Positions 17,309 to 26,825 of a DNA stretch of 64,000 nucleotides are shown one piece after another. Positions within the stretch are counted from its first letter, which is position 1. Every line of letters starts with the position of its first letter. The translations under genes were made by a program, and so were the position numbers. Origin of the DNA: Ruminococcus sp. FMBCY1. Its GTDB lineage: Bacteria > Bacillota > Clostridia > Oscillospirales > Acutalibacteraceae. The DNA is taken from assembly GCF_023921805.1 (NCBI RefSeq), contig NZ_CP074197.1, positions 2,232,001-2,296,000 on the forward strand. The letters run 5' to 3'. The notes below the pieces were generated by a model. That model was not told where the DNA came from, made no database searches, and was given only the letters and a program-made list of their open reading frames with translations.

Positions 17309-18430
17309 ATGAGAGTTTTACTTGCAGGAGGAGGCACGGCAGGACATATAAACCCTGCTCTTGCCATCGCAGGATTTATAAAGCAGAAGAAACCCGATAC
17401 GGAATTTCTTTTTGTGGGCAACAAGGGCGGTATGGAAGAAACCCTTGTTCCGCAGGCAGGATATAATATGAAATTCATTGTTATCAGCGGTTTTAACCGT
17501 AAGCTTTCACCGAAAGGCTTGGTTGACAATGTAAAAACTGTAAAAAGAACAATCACTTCTTCTATTGACGCAAAGAAAATTATAAAAGAATTTAAACCTG
17601 ATATTTGCATCGGTACAGGCGGATATGTTTCAGGTCCGGTTATCAGAGCTGCCGCAAAGCTCGGTGTAAAAACCGTTATTCACGAGCAGAATGCTTATCC
17701 GGGAATTACAAACAAAATGCTCGCAAAAGAAGTTGACAAGGTAATGCTTGCAGTGCCCGACGCTAAAAAGCATTTTGATAAAAAGGCGGATTTTGCCGTT
17801 ACGGGTAACCCTGTAAGAAGTAAAATCCTTACAGCAAACAGGGAAGAGGCACGGGCAAAGCTCGGTGTTGACGAAAGACCTGTAGTGCTTTCATTCGGCG
17901 GCAGTCTTGGTGCAAGAAAAATTAACGAGGGTGTAGCCGATTTAATTGCAAGGAGCGGAATAGACGGAAGATACCAACATATTCACGCTTACGGCAAATA
18001 CGGAAAATGGTTCCCCGACCTTTTGAAAGAAAAGGGCTGTGACCTTGAAAAAGCTGACAATCTCGATATAAGAGAGTTTATTAATGATATGGATGTTTGT
18101 ATGGCGGCTGCGGATTTGGTAATCTGCCGTGCAGGTGCTATTACACTTAGCGAAATTCAGGCACTCGGCAAACCCGCAATTCTTATTCCGTCACCGAATG
18201 TTGCGGAAAATCATCAGTATCACAATGCTATGGCGCTTGTTAATGCAGGTGCTGCCGATATTATTGAAGAAAAGGATCTTACAGGCAGATTGCTTATGCA
18301 AAAGGCAGACAATATGCTTTCAAATCCCGAAAAACTTGCCGAATATGCAAAAAATGCAAGAAAAACCGCTATAACAGACGCTAACGAGAGAATTTACTCC
18401 GTTATAAAAGGTGTGCTTGGTCTTGTGTAA
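17309..18430 (+). CDS. murG: UDP-GlcNAc:lipid I transferase MurG
   Basis: A 373-residue GT-B fold glycosyltransferase converting lipid I to lipid II on the inner membrane face. The glycine-rich loop GGGTAGHINPALA is at the N-terminus. The second loop is FGGSLGARKINEG, and the UDP-GlcNAc site is ICRAGAITLSEIQALGKPAILIPSPNVAENHQYHNA. A TTTGGAGG site precedes the ATG, 18 nt after ftsW. Confidence 0.98.
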   Translation: MRVLLAGGGTAGHINPALAIAGFIKQKKPDTEFLFVGNKGGMEETLVPQAGYNMKFIVISGFNRKLSPKGLVDNVKTVKRTITSSIDAKKIIKEFKPDICIGTGGYVSGPVIRAAAKLGVKTVIHEQNAYPGITNKMLAKEVDKVMLAVPDAKKHFDKKADFAVTGNPVRSKILTANREEARAKLGVDERPVVLSFGGSLGARKINEGVADLIARSGIDGRYQHIHAYGKYGKWFPDLLKEKGCDLEKADNLDIREFINDMDVCMAAADLVICRAGAITLSEIQALGKPAILIPSPNVAENHQYHNAMALVNAGAADIIEEKDLTGRLLMQKADNMLSNPEKLAEYAKNARKTAITDANERIYSVIKGVLGLV

Positions 18431-18487
18431 CACATTTTGCATCTGATACATAGAATGTAAAGGTATTTTATGTAGGAGGGTGTTATT

Positions 18488-19741
18488 GTGTCAAGACTTC
18501 TTGTTACGGGACGGGAAAAGCTCAGCGGTGAAGTTAATGTTCAGGGTGCAAAAAACAGCGCCTTGCCGATTATTGCGGCTTCGGTTCTGACAAAGGGCGA
18601 GAATGTGCTTTTCAATTGTCCCGCTCTCTCGGATATTGAGGCATCCTCGCAGATTCTTCGCTATCTCGGCTGTAATGTAAAGCGATTTCATACTACTATG
18701 CTCATTACCGCTGACGGATTGTGCAGAAATGACATTCCTGATGTTCTGATGAGAAAAACAAGAAGTTCAATTATTTTTTTAGGTGCTGTTCTTGCACGGA
18801 CGGGTGCGGTCAAACTTTCGTTCCCCGGCGGATGCGATCTTGGACCTCGTCCTATAGATATGCACCTGAATGCACTCATACAAATGGGTGCGGAAATTGT
18901 AGAAAAACATGGCGTAATAGATTGTACTGCACCAAAGGGGCTGAAAGGCACAAAAATAGCTCTTTCGTTTCCGAGCGTAGGTGCAACCGAAGATATTATG
19001 ATAGCCGCAAGTACCGCTGACGGTACAACTACAATTATAAATGCCGCTTGCGAACCTGAAATTTGCGACCTTGCAGATTATCTCAACAGTTGCGGAGCAA
19101 AAATCAGCGGCGCAGGCGAGGGAGTTGTTGTGATAGACGGTGTTTCGTCGCTTAACGGCACTCAACACACAATTATTCCCGACAGAATAGTTGCGGCAAC
19201 TCTTATGTCTGCTGCGGCTGTTACTCAATCAAAAATTACGCTGAAAGGAATTGTGCAGAGTCATCTCGGAACAGTTATTCCCGTTCTTGAGGAGGCAGGC
19301 TGCAAGATACGCTCAAGCGGCGGAAATCTTACGATATCCGCACCGCAAAAACTTTCGGCTATCAGAACTATTCGTACAATGCCGTATCCCGGTTTTCCTA
19401 CCGATGCTCAAGCACCTCTTATGGCAGTTGCAAGCGTAGCGGAAGGAACTACCGTGTTTGTCGAAAATATTTTTGAAAACAGATACCGACATACAGGCGA
19501 ACTTTCCAGAATGGGTGCAAAGATAAAAACAGAAGGAAAGGTTGCCGTTGTAGAGGGTGTGCGGTCACTGTACGGAGCAAAAGTTGATGCGCCCGATTTG
19601 CGTGGAGGAGCGGCACTGGTAATTGCCGCACTTTCGGCAGACGGTGTTACCGATATAGGTAATTCGGAGTATTTGGAAAGAGGATATGAAAATATAGAGC
19701 TTATGCTCGGTTCTTTGGGTGCGAGTATATCAAAGCTTTAG
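18488..19741 (+). CDS. murA: UDP-N-acetylglucosamine 1-carboxyvinyltransferase MurA
   Basis: A 417-residue enolpyruvyl transferase, the first committed step of peptidoglycan synthesis. It shows GAKNSALPIIAAS near the N-terminus, the catalytic Cys116 in GGCDLGPRP (the residue alkylated by fosfomycin, so a sensitive-type enzyme), DRIVAATLM, and PGFPTDAQAP. It starts at GTG after TAGGAGGG. It sits in the dcw cluster where many Firmicutes carry murD, murC or murB. Confidence 0.97.
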   Translation: MSRLLVTGREKLSGEVNVQGAKNSALPIIAASVLTKGENVLFNCPALSDIEASSQILRYLGCNVKRFHTTMLITADGLCRNDIPDVLMRKTRSSIIFLGAVLARTGAVKLSFPGGCDLGPRPIDMHLNALIQMGAEIVEKHGVIDCTAPKGLKGTKIALSFPSVGATEDIMIAASTADGTTTIINAACEPEICDLADYLNSCGAKISGAGEGVVVIDGVSSLNGTQHTIIPDRIVAATLMSAAAVTQSKITLKGIVQSHLGTVIPVLEEAGCKIRSSGGNLTISAPQKLSAIRTIRTMPYPGFPTDAQAPLMAVASVAEGTTVFVENIFENRYRHTGELSRMGAKIKTEGKVAVVEGVRSLYGAKVDAPDLRGGAALVIAALSADGVTDIGNSEYLERGYENIELMLGSLGASISKL

Positions 19742-19768
19742 GATGGGTATATTTGTAAGGAGGATAAT

Positions 19769-21424
19769 ATGGCAGAAGATAAGAGGAAGGAGCTTTCGGC
19801 GGAAGAACGCAGAAAAATCGGAAAGCAGCGAAAGCAGGCTGCCAAAGAGGCACAAAAGTACCGAAAAAACAGGGAAAAGGCAGTAAAATCCTCCGCTAAA
19901 CAGGAAAATAAAGACAGTGCCAAAAAGCAGAATGAGCCTAAAAAACAAGGCGAAAACAAAAAGCCGAAAACCGCACCGTCAAAGAAAAATTACAATGCAC
20001 AAAAGGCAAAAGCAACAAAAAATAATACAAAATCCGAAAAAAAGACAGAGAACAAATCTCACAGCAAAATTGAGCAAAAACTCAATGAACAGATGAAAAA
20101 GCAGAGAGATGATCTCAGTCAGGAAGAACGCTTTATAAGAAAAAGTGAAAAGAAAATCAAAAATCTAAAGCCAAGGGCTTATGATGACGGTTTTTATATA
20201 GATGAATTCGGTGAGCGCCAAAAGCAGCAAAGAGTTGCCCAAAGTATTCACGAGCAGGAAAATGAAAAAGTTAAGCGCCTTAAAAAGCCTATGACTTCAA
20301 ATCAAATTAAAAAACGCCGAATTATGGCGTCGGCAATTACCTGCGGCGTGGTGCTTTTAATCGGCGTAATTTTGTCGCTTACAGTTCTTTTTAAAACCGA
20401 AAAAATTGAGGTAGAGGGAAACAGCTTTTACAGCGAAGATCAAATACTTTCGTATGCAAATGTAGCTTTGCAGAGTAATATTTTTGTGGGTAAAATGACT
20501 GCAACACCCGATAAAATTGCAGAGAAACTGCCTTATGTCGAATCTGCAAAAGTTGATTTTGTAGTGCCCGATACAATAAAAATAACCATAACGGACGCTG
20601 TTCCGTCTTATGTTATTATAAATGACGGAAAATTCCTGCTTATCAGTTCAAAAGGCAGAATACTTGATGTTATGGCTGACAATTCGTCAAACTACCCCGT
20701 ACTTTCAAGCAGTTCACTTAAAAATACAACAGTCGGCGAATATGTATCATACAGCGATGAAAATGTGCCTGTAATTCTTGAAGAAATTTCCGACTCGTTA
20801 AGCAAAAATGAATTTAAAGGAATAACGGGTATTGATGTTACAAATACAGCGAATATAGAGCTTGTTTATGACAACAGAATAGCTGTTATTATCGGTTTGC
20901 CGGAAGATATTGATTACAAAATCAGAACGGCAATGGCGATAATAACCGAAAAGCTTGACCCTAACAAAACAGGTGCAATTTACGGTACTCTTGATGTTTC
21001 ATCTTGCAGTACGACAAAGACATCAAGATTTAATCCTAACGAAACAATAGCGGTTACTACTGCGCCTGTCGGTACTACAATTGCGTCACAGGCTGCTGAC
21101 AATACTTCCCCTGCTGTAACAACACCGCCTGCTACACTTGCCACTAATAGCAACGGCAATTATGTAGGCAGTATTCCTGCAACCGGCACAGATATAGGAA
21201 ACGGTATTGTTGCTTTTGATACTGACGGCGACGGTATTGCAGAATGTTTTGATACCGACGGTGACGGATACGCCGATGTATATGGCTCGCTTAATTCGTC
21301 AGGCTCGAACGGTTCAGACAACAGCTCCGACAGCTATTCTGACGGCAGTGACGGATACAACAGCGGCGAACCGTCAGAAGATTATTCGACGCAGTATGAT
21401 GACCCGAATAATTCGTATTTATAA
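19769..21424 (+). CDS. ftsQ: FtsQ/DivIB-type POTRA protein with calcium-loop-like C-terminal tail
   Basis: A 551-residue bitopic division protein. Residues 1-183 are a very Lys/Glu/Gln-rich cytosolic region. The membrane helix is at about 184-208, followed by a FtsQ-type POTRA domain (IEVEGNSFYSEDQIL, then IAEKLPYVESAKVDFVVPDTIKITI) and a beta domain to about 425. FtsQ/DivIB acts with FtsL and DivIC in the divisome. The tail is unusual: a Thr/Ala/Pro linker, then two DTDGDG loops (about 483-500) resembling dockerin or EF-hand calcium sites, then a Ser/Asp/Asn-rich end. AAGGAGG precedes the ATG. Confidence 0.85.
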   Translation: MAEDKRKELSAEERRKIGKQRKQAAKEAQKYRKNREKAVKSSAKQENKDSAKKQNEPKKQGENKKPKTAPSKKNYNAQKAKATKNNTKSEKKTENKSHSKIEQKLNEQMKKQRDDLSQEERFIRKSEKKIKNLKPRAYDDGFYIDEFGERQKQQRVAQSIHEQENEKVKRLKKPMTSNQIKKRRIMASAITCGVVLLIGVILSLTVLFKTEKIEVEGNSFYSEDQILSYANVALQSNIFVGKMTATPDKIAEKLPYVESAKVDFVVPDTIKITITDAVPSYVIINDGKFLLISSKGRILDVMADNSSNYPVLSSSSLKNTTVGEYVSYSDENVPVILEEISDSLSKNEFKGITGIDVTNTANIELVYDNRIAVIIGLPEDIDYKIRTAMAIITEKLDPNKTGAIYGTLDVSSCSTTKTSRFNPNETIAVTTAPVGTTIASQAADNTSPAVTTPPATLATNSNGNYVGSIPATGTDIGNGIVAFDTDGDGIAECFDTDGDGYADVYGSLNSSGSNGSDNSSDSYSDGSDGYNSGEPSEDYSTQYDDPNNSYL

Positions 21425-21536
21425 TTCTTATATGTAAATATTTGACATAATAAAAAGCATTTTAGAGAAAAATATATTTGTGTAAACAAATAGGAATAAA
21501 ATGGAATCAGCAAATTAAAAAAAACACGCAAAAGCA

Positions 21537-21565
21537 TTGATATTTTTACAAAAGTGTGTTAATAT
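21537..21565 (+). promoter_or_regulatory. ftsZ promoter
   Basis: TTGATA (21537-21542), a 17-nt spacer and TAATAT (21560-21565), about 75 nt before the ftsZ ATG. This suggests ftsZ can be expressed apart from the rest of the cluster. Confidence 0.6.
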
Positions 21566-21641
21566 ATGAATTATAATCGCCTTAAATGTGATATTATGAT
21601 TTATAGACGGGATGAATATAGATAACAAGGAGGATGTTTAA

Positions 21642-22745
21642 ATGGCTTTTGAACTTGAATTGGAAAATGAGTATATGCCTAAAATTAAAGTAATCGGTGT
21701 TGGCGGCGGCGGCGGTAACGCTGTAAACCGCATGGTTGATATGGGAGTTAAGAATGTTGAATTTATCGCTGTAAATACAGATGAGCACGTTCTCAGACTT
21801 TCAAAGGCTTCACAGAAGGTACAGATCGGTGAGAAACTTACAAAGGGTAAGGGTGCCGGTTCTAAGCCTGACATTGGTAAGAGCGCAGCTGAAGAAAGCA
21901 ATGACGAAATTGCAGCTCTCCTTAAGGATACAGATATGGTATTTGTTACTGCCGGTATGGGCGGCGGCACAGGTACAGGTGCAGCTCCTGTTGTAGCTAA
22001 GATTGCCAAGGATATGGGTATTCTTACAGTAGGCGTTGTTACAAAGCCGTTCGCTTTTGAGGGCAAGAGAAGAATGACACAGGCTGAGCAGGGTATTGCA
22101 GAGCTTTCTGCTTGCGTTGATTCACTTATCATTGTTCCAAACGAGAGATTAAAGTATGTTTCAGAAACAAGCATCACACTTCAGAACGCATTTGCTATTG
22201 CAGATGATGTTTTAAGACAGGGTGTTCAGAGTATTTCTGACCTTATTCTCCTTCCGGGTCTTGTAAACCTTGACTTTGCCGATGTTACTTCTGTAATGAA
22301 GGATGCCGGTTATGCTCATATGGGTATGGGCAGTGCAACAGGCAAAGATAAGGCTACTGTTGCTGCTGATATGGCTATTTCAAGCCCACTTCTCGAAACT
22401 TCAATTGACGGCGCTAAGGGTCTTATCATTAACATTACAGCTTCTGCAGATGTAAGCCTTGATGATATTGACGCTGCATCCACAATGATTAAAGATAAGG
22501 TATCTGAAGACGCTAACATCATTTGGGGTGCTGTTATTGACGATAAGATGGAAGATGCTATCAGCGTAACTGTTATTGCTACAGGTTTTAATGCCGACAG
22601 TCAGGTTGCTAAGAAAAAAGTTGAGGACAGTTTCCTTACAGAGGAGAAAAAACCAACTTCCGCACCTGCTGAAAAGTCAAAGAAAGATGTTACAGACGAT
22701 GATGACGATACTTTCTATGACATTATGTCAATCTTCAATAAATAA
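21642..22745 (+). CDS. ftsZ: Cell division GTPase FtsZ
   Basis: A 367-residue tubulin homologue forming the Z ring. It has [13 protein letters not shown] near residue 20, the GTP signature [10 protein letters not shown] at about 106-115, the NVDFADV-type loop as [11 protein letters not shown], and a short acidic Lys/Asp-rich linker ending in [10 protein letters not shown]. That C-terminal peptide differs from the common DIPxFLRR-type tail that binds FtsA/SepF/ZapD. No ftsA is next to it. AAGGAGG precedes the ATG. Confidence 0.98.
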   Translation: MAFELELENEYMPKIKVIGVGGGGGNAVNRMVDMGVKNVEFIAVNTDEHVLRLSKASQKVQIGEKLTKGKGAGSKPDIGKSAAEESNDEIAALLKDTDMVFVTAGMGGGTGTGAAPVVAKIAKDMGILTVGVVTKPFAFEGKRRMTQAEQGIAELSACVDSLIIVPNERLKYVSETSITLQNAFAIADDVLRQGVQSISDLILLPGLVNLDFADVTSVMKDAGYAHMGMGSATGKDKATVAADMAISSPLLETSIDGAKGLIINITASADVSLDDIDAASTMIKDKVSEDANIIWGAVIDDKMEDAISVTVIATGFNADSQVAKKKVEDSFLTEEKKPTSAPAEKSKKDVTDDDDDTFYDIMSIFNK

Positions 22746-22761
22746 TTATACTTAAACTTTA

Positions 22762-22792
22762 TGGAGCTGTAAAAAAACAGCTCCAATTTTTT
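22762..22792 (+). terminator. ftsZ terminator
   Basis: A perfect 9-bp stem, TGGAGCTGT (22762-22770) with 22777-22785, followed by a run of T. Confidence 0.85.
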
Positions 22793-22811
22793 AAAATTGT
22801 TTATGCAGAAA

Positions 22812-22854
22812 CCGCATAACATAATGCAAAAATATTATAATTCGCATTATGCGG
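22812..22854. other. Dyad in the ftsZ-acs gap
   Basis: CCGCATAA (22812-22819) pairs with TTATGCGG (22847-22854) around an AT-rich loop. There is no U-run. Its role is unknown; the rest of the gap to 23033 is AT-rich with no clear feature. Confidence 0.35.
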
Positions 22855-23033
22855 AGTGTTGTATTTATTGGGGGAATTGTTTATAATAAAAACATAATTA
22901 AAATATTCTTGCAGGTTGGTGACGATTGACCTGTTGTATGTACTGATTAGTAATAGTTGAAAATTTAATTTTATTAATTATGGCAATTTATCGCTGTAAT
23001 TATTATCTTAGTATTAATATTTAGGAGATAATT

Positions 23034-24683
23034 ATGCAGTTATTTAAGAATTTTTGTGACTATACACTTGATAAAAACGGTGTGCTTGAAAAATTTGAAT
23101 TAAAGTATCCCGATAATTACAATTTCGGTTATGATGTTGTAGATGAAATGGCAAAGTGCGCACCAAACGATATTGCTGTTCAGTGGACAAATGTTCATAA
23201 TGAAAGAAAGACATTTACTTTTTCTGATATTGCAACTTTGAGTAATAAAGCGGCTAACGCATTAAGAAATAACGGAGTAAAAAAAGGTGATAAGGTACTT
23301 GTGATTTTAAAGAGAAATTACGAGTATTGGTACATTGTGCCTGCTTTGCATAAACTCGGTGCGGTTGTTATTCCCGCAACAAATATGCTTACCCTTGATG
23401 ATATTACCTACCGTATTGAAACTGCTAATATTAAATTCGCAGTTTCAACTCCTGATGATGTTACAGCCGAAACTTTGGTGCAGGCAAAGACAGTAAAATC
23501 TCAACTTGAAAAAGTATTTGTGGTTCGCAGAGATGTTGAGGGCAGCATTAACCTTACAAAGGAAATTGAAAATGCTGACGAAAACCTTGAAAGAGTACAG
23601 ACGAAAGCAAAAGAGCCGATGCTGATTTATTTTACATCAGGCACAACGGGTTATCCAAAAGCGGTAATGCACAATCATACCTATACTTTAGCGCATATTG
23701 TGACCGCAAAATTTTGGCAGAATGTCAAGGAAAACGGGCTTCACCTTACGGTAGCGGAAACAGGCTGGGGTAAAGCATCATGGGGTAAAATTTACGGTCA
23801 GTGGCTCTGCGGTTGCGGAGTTATGGTGTATGACTTTGATATTTTTTCACCTGAAAAACTTTTAAAGGTGATTGAAGATTTTAAGGTAACTTCTTTTTGT
23901 GCACCTCCTACGGTTTACAGATATTTTATCAAAAAAGATATGAAGAAATTCGATTTGTCACACCTTGAGCACATTACAACAGCAGGTGAGGCACTTAATC
24001 CGGAAGTGTTTGAGCAGGTACATAAGCAAACAGGATTGCAGATTATGGAGGGATTCGGACAGACCGAATCTGTATTAATGCTCGGTAATTTGGTCGGAAG
24101 TACGGCTAAAATTGGTTCACTCGGCAAGCCCACACCCCTTTATAATATTATGATTGCCGACAATGAGGGTAACAGACTGCCTGCAAATGAAGTCGGAGAA
24201 ATCGTTGTAATTCCGTCAGAAAATCAACACGGCATATTTATGGGTTATTGCGGAAATGAAGATTTGTACGCAAATGTGTGGAAATACGGCATATATCATA
24301 CAGGTGATACTGCTTATATGGATGATGACGGCTATTATTGGTATGTGGGCAGAATTGACGACCTTATTAAAACAAGAGGTTACAGAGTAGGTCCGTTTGA
24401 AATAGAGAATGTGCTTATGGAGCATCCTGCCGTTATGGAATGTGCGGTAACGGGCATTCCCGATAAAGCAAGAGGTCAGGCGATTAAGGCGACAATCCAC
24501 CTTGCCAAAGGATTTGATAAAAGCAAAGAGCTTATGCAGGATATAAAGCACTTTGTAAATTCAAAGGTTGCATCATATAAGCATATTCAGCATATTGAAT
24601 TTATTGACGAAATGCCAAAGACTATCAGCGGTAAAATAAAGAGAATAGATATTAGAGATATTGACAGAACAAAACTCTGTTGA
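23034..24683 (+). CDS. AMP-forming acyl-CoA synthetase (acetyl/medium-chain type)
   Basis: A 549-residue adenylate-forming ligase that activates a carboxylic acid to its acyl-AMP and then acyl-CoA. The P-loop-like YFTSGTTGYPKAVMH is near residue 205. TAGEALNPE, EGFGQTES, YHTGDTAYMDDDGYYWYVGRIDDLIKTRGYRVGPFEIE and the acetylation-type lysine in KTISGKIKR follow in family order. Length and motifs fit medium-chain or acetyl-CoA synthetase-like enzymes; chain-length preference is not readable. It is a single gene between terminators. A TTAGGAG site precedes the ATG. Confidence 0.9.
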   Translation: MQLFKNFCDYTLDKNGVLEKFELKYPDNYNFGYDVVDEMAKCAPNDIAVQWTNVHNERKTFTFSDIATLSNKAANALRNNGVKKGDKVLVILKRNYEYWYIVPALHKLGAVVIPATNMLTLDDITYRIETANIKFAVSTPDDVTAETLVQAKTVKSQLEKVFVVRRDVEGSINLTKEIENADENLERVQTKAKEPMLIYFTSGTTGYPKAVMHNHTYTLAHIVTAKFWQNVKENGLHLTVAETGWGKASWGKIYGQWLCGCGVMVYDFDIFSPEKLLKVIEDFKVTSFCAPPTVYRYFIKKDMKKFDLSHLEHITTAGEALNPEVFEQVHKQTGLQIMEGFGQTESVLMLGNLVGSTAKIGSLGKPTPLYNIMIADNEGNRLPANEVGEIVVIPSENQHGIFMGYCGNEDLYANVWKYGIYHTGDTAYMDDDGYYWYVGRIDDLIKTRGYRVGPFEIENVLMEHPAVMECAVTGIPDKARGQAIKATIHLAKGFDKSKELMQDIKHFVNSKVASYKHIQHIEFIDEMPKTISGKIKRIDIRDIDRTKLC

Positions 24684-24714
24684 TGATTGTGATAAGTAAT
24701 CTCTATAAGCAAAA

Positions 24715-24749
24715 AAAGCCTTGCTTTCAATCTGAGAAAGCAAGGCTTT
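24715..24749 (+). terminator. Terminator after the acyl-CoA synthetase gene
   Basis: A perfect 14-bp stem, 24715-24728 with 24736-24749. The U-run is weak on the plus strand (TTTGTCTG) but strong on the minus strand, so it is probably bidirectional. Confidence 0.75.
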
Positions 24750-24866
24750 GTCTGTGTAACTGTTAAGTTGTGGTTTAGAAAAATACTTTGCAGATATATT
24801 CTGATAAACTATAATTCTACCAACTTTTTTAATAAATAACCTAAAACTAAGCATAAGACAACGAAA

Positions 24867-24894
24867 AATGCCGTTCTAAAATCAGAACGGCATT
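24867..24894 (-). terminator. rpmB terminator
   Basis: A perfect 11-bp stem, 24867-24877 with 24884-24894, followed on the minus strand by TTTTCG. It lies 20 nt after the rpmB stop. Confidence 0.85.
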
Positions 24895-24913
24895 GGTTTT
24901 CGACTTGTCTGTA

Positions 24914-25102
24914 TTAGTTTGCTCTGGTAACCTTACCTGAACGTAAGCAACGGGTGCAAGCATATACACGCTTTGGAGAGCCATCAACAATAGCCTTTAC
25001 ACGCTGTACATTAGGCTTCCAAGTTCTGTTGGAACGTCTGTGTGAGTGAGATACCTTGATGCCGAACTTTACATCCTTACCGCAGAAATCACATTTTGCC
25101 AT
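24914..25102 (-). CDS. rpmB: 50S ribosomal protein L28
   Basis: A 62-residue L28 of the zinc-binding type, with two CxxC pairs (CDFCGK and CTRCLR). It is rich in Lys/Arg, with the family pattern GIKVSHSHRRSNRTWKPNVQRV. AAGGAGGTG precedes the ATG. It is monocistronic with its own promoter and terminator. Confidence 0.98.
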   Translation of the reverse strand: MAKCDFCGKDVKFGIKVSHSHRRSNRTWKPNVQRVKAIVDGSPKRVYACTRCLRSGKVTRAN

Positions 25103-25147
25103 GCGTCTGCACCTCCTTAAAAATCATTTTTCACATCTAACTTTGTT

Positions 25148-25176
25148 ATAATAACAGAAAACGAACAAAAATGCAA
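25148..25176 (-). promoter_or_regulatory. rpmB promoter
   Basis: On the minus strand TTGCAT (25171-25176), a 17-nt spacer and TATTAT (25148-25153). Confidence 0.55.
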
Positions 25177-25199
25177 GTGTTTTTTTAAAATTTCTTTTC

Positions 25200-25228
25200 T
25201 TGTTTTTTTATTTGCTTTATTATATAAT
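25200..25228 (+). promoter_or_regulatory. Promoter of the M50-scpAB-rluB operon
   Basis: TTGTTT (25200-25205), a 17-nt spacer and TATAAT (25223-25228), with a leader of about 155 nt before the first ATG. Confidence 0.6.
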
Positions 25229-25389
25229 AGTAATTATATATAGCTTAGGTGTGATTTTTATCTTTATGATAGATAAATTTTGCTCTGAAATATCGCTTAA
25301 ATGGCTGTTTTTTGCTTTTGCTTGTTTTGTGGAAAATTAATGTCTTTAAAAACAAAATCAATTGCTAAATAAAATTTTGGAGGATAATT

Positions 25390-26085
25390 ATGTTACAACA
25401 GATTTTTTCAGGCTCGTTTAATTTTTACGATGTTGTAGCCTATCTGGTAGCAGTTTTACTTATTATATTTTTAATTTTGCCGTTTCACGAGTGGGCGCAC
25501 GCTTTTGTTGCGTATTTACTCGGTGACAAAGAGGCAAAAAGCCGTGGCAGATTAACTCTTAATCCTATAAGCCATATTGATATGGTAGGTGCGCTTGCAA
25601 TGATATTTGTCGGCTTCGGTTGGGCAAAGCCTGTACCTATCAATCCCAATAACTTTAAAAAACCAAAGCTGGGTATGGCGCTTTGCGCTCTTGCAGGCCC
25701 TGTGGCAAATCTTCTTGCGGCATATGTAGGTTTGGTTATTTATTATATTTTAGCTTTTGCGTTCCCGTCATTCTTTTATTTGAATGACATAGGACTTATG
25801 ATAAGAAGTTTTTTTGTTTTTTATGCATCTTGTAATGTCAGTCTTGCGGTATTTAACTTTATTCCGATTCCACCGCTTGACGGTTCAAAGATTTTATTTG
25901 CATTCTTGCCTTATAAGGCAATTGCATTTATGACAAAGTATGAAACAATTTTCTCTTTGGCACTTATCTTTTTAATCTTTACGGGCGGTCTTAGTACGGT
26001 GCTTGGTTTTGCCACAAACGGAATTTTGAATTTCTTAAGCGATATGGCATTGAGCCCTGTCAGATTTTTTGCAGAATTATTTTAA
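25390..26085 (+). CDS. Site-2 protease family (M50) membrane metalloprotease
   Basis: A 231-residue polytopic protein with the zinc motif HEWAH (HExxH form) in the first helices, NPISHIDMVGAL, and the distal aspartate ligand in IPIPPLDGSKI. These mark the compact M50B group, which cleaves membrane-embedded substrates. The substrate is unknown. It opens a long operon with scpAB, as in many Clostridia. A TTGGAGG site precedes the ATG. Confidence 0.92.
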   Translation: MLQQIFSGSFNFYDVVAYLVAVLLIIFLILPFHEWAHAFVAYLLGDKEAKSRGRLTLNPISHIDMVGALAMIFVGFGWAKPVPINPNNFKKPKLGMALCALAGPVANLLAAYVGLVIYYILAFAFPSFFYLNDIGLMIRSFFVFYASCNVSLAVFNFIPIPPLDGSKILFAFLPYKAIAFMTKYETIFSLALIFLIFTGGLSTVLGFATNGILNFLSDMALSPVRFFAELF

Positions 26086-26096
26086 GAGGTAGAGCT

Positions 26097-26825
26097 ATGG
26101 ATTCACAGCCGTTGCAATACAGGTTGGAGGCATTTGAAGGTCCGCTTGATTTATTGCTTACCCTGATTTCAAAAAACAAAATAGATATTTACGATATACC
26201 GATAGCCGAGCTTATTGAACAGTACCTTGAGCAAATTAAGGTTATGCAGGAAAATCAGCTTGACATTGAGTCGGAATTTCTTACGATGGCGTCAAGACTT
26301 GTTTATATAAAGTCAGTAATGTTGCTCCCTAAGTATGAAGAAGAGGTTGAGGAGCTTAAAAAGGAGCTTACAGGACAGCTTATCGAATATGCAATCTGCC
26401 GTCAGATAGCCAAGAAATTCAGCGAGATTTACGATTACGACAGCTTTTGCAGAGAGGCGTCGCCTGTTGAATATGATCTCACATACAACCGTATTCATCC
26501 GAGCGAGGATATAGCAAAGGCATATGTAAGTGCAGTCGGAAGAGGAAAGCGTAAACTTCCGCCGCCGGAATCGGCATTCAGCGTAATTGTGGCACGAAAG
26601 TTTGTGTCTGTAAGCAGCCGAATTATTCATGTAATGCGTAAGCTGTGGAAAGGCAGAAGAATAGAGTATCAAGAACTTTTTGACGCCTGCGAAGAAAAGA
26701 GCGAACTTGTAGCGACTTTTCTTGCTACACTGGAACTTGTAAAAGGCAAGCGTGTTAGAGTTGACGGTGACGGCGACCACGCAATCGTTTATATGATAGA
26801 TAACAAGGAGAACAAAAATGTATGA
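26097..26825 (+). CDS. scpA: Segregation and condensation protein A
   Basis: A 242-residue kleisin linking the SMC heads. The N-terminal FEGPLDLLLTLISKNKIDIYDIPIAELIEQYL is highly characteristic and contacts SMC and ScpB. The C-terminal winged helix (about 185-240) includes FLATLELVKGKRV. It overlaps scpB by 8 nt, with the scpB ribosome site AAGGAG inside its last codons. Confidence 0.97.
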   Translation: MDSQPLQYRLEAFEGPLDLLLTLISKNKIDIYDIPIAELIEQYLEQIKVMQENQLDIESEFLTMASRLVYIKSVMLLPKYEEEVEELKKELTGQLIEYAICRQIAKKFSEIYDYDSFCREASPVEYDLTYNRIHPSEDIAKAYVSAVGRGKRKLPPPESAFSVIVARKFVSVSSRIIHVMRKLWKGRRIEYQELFDACEEKSELVATFLATLELVKGKRVRVDGDGDHAIVYMIDNKENKNV

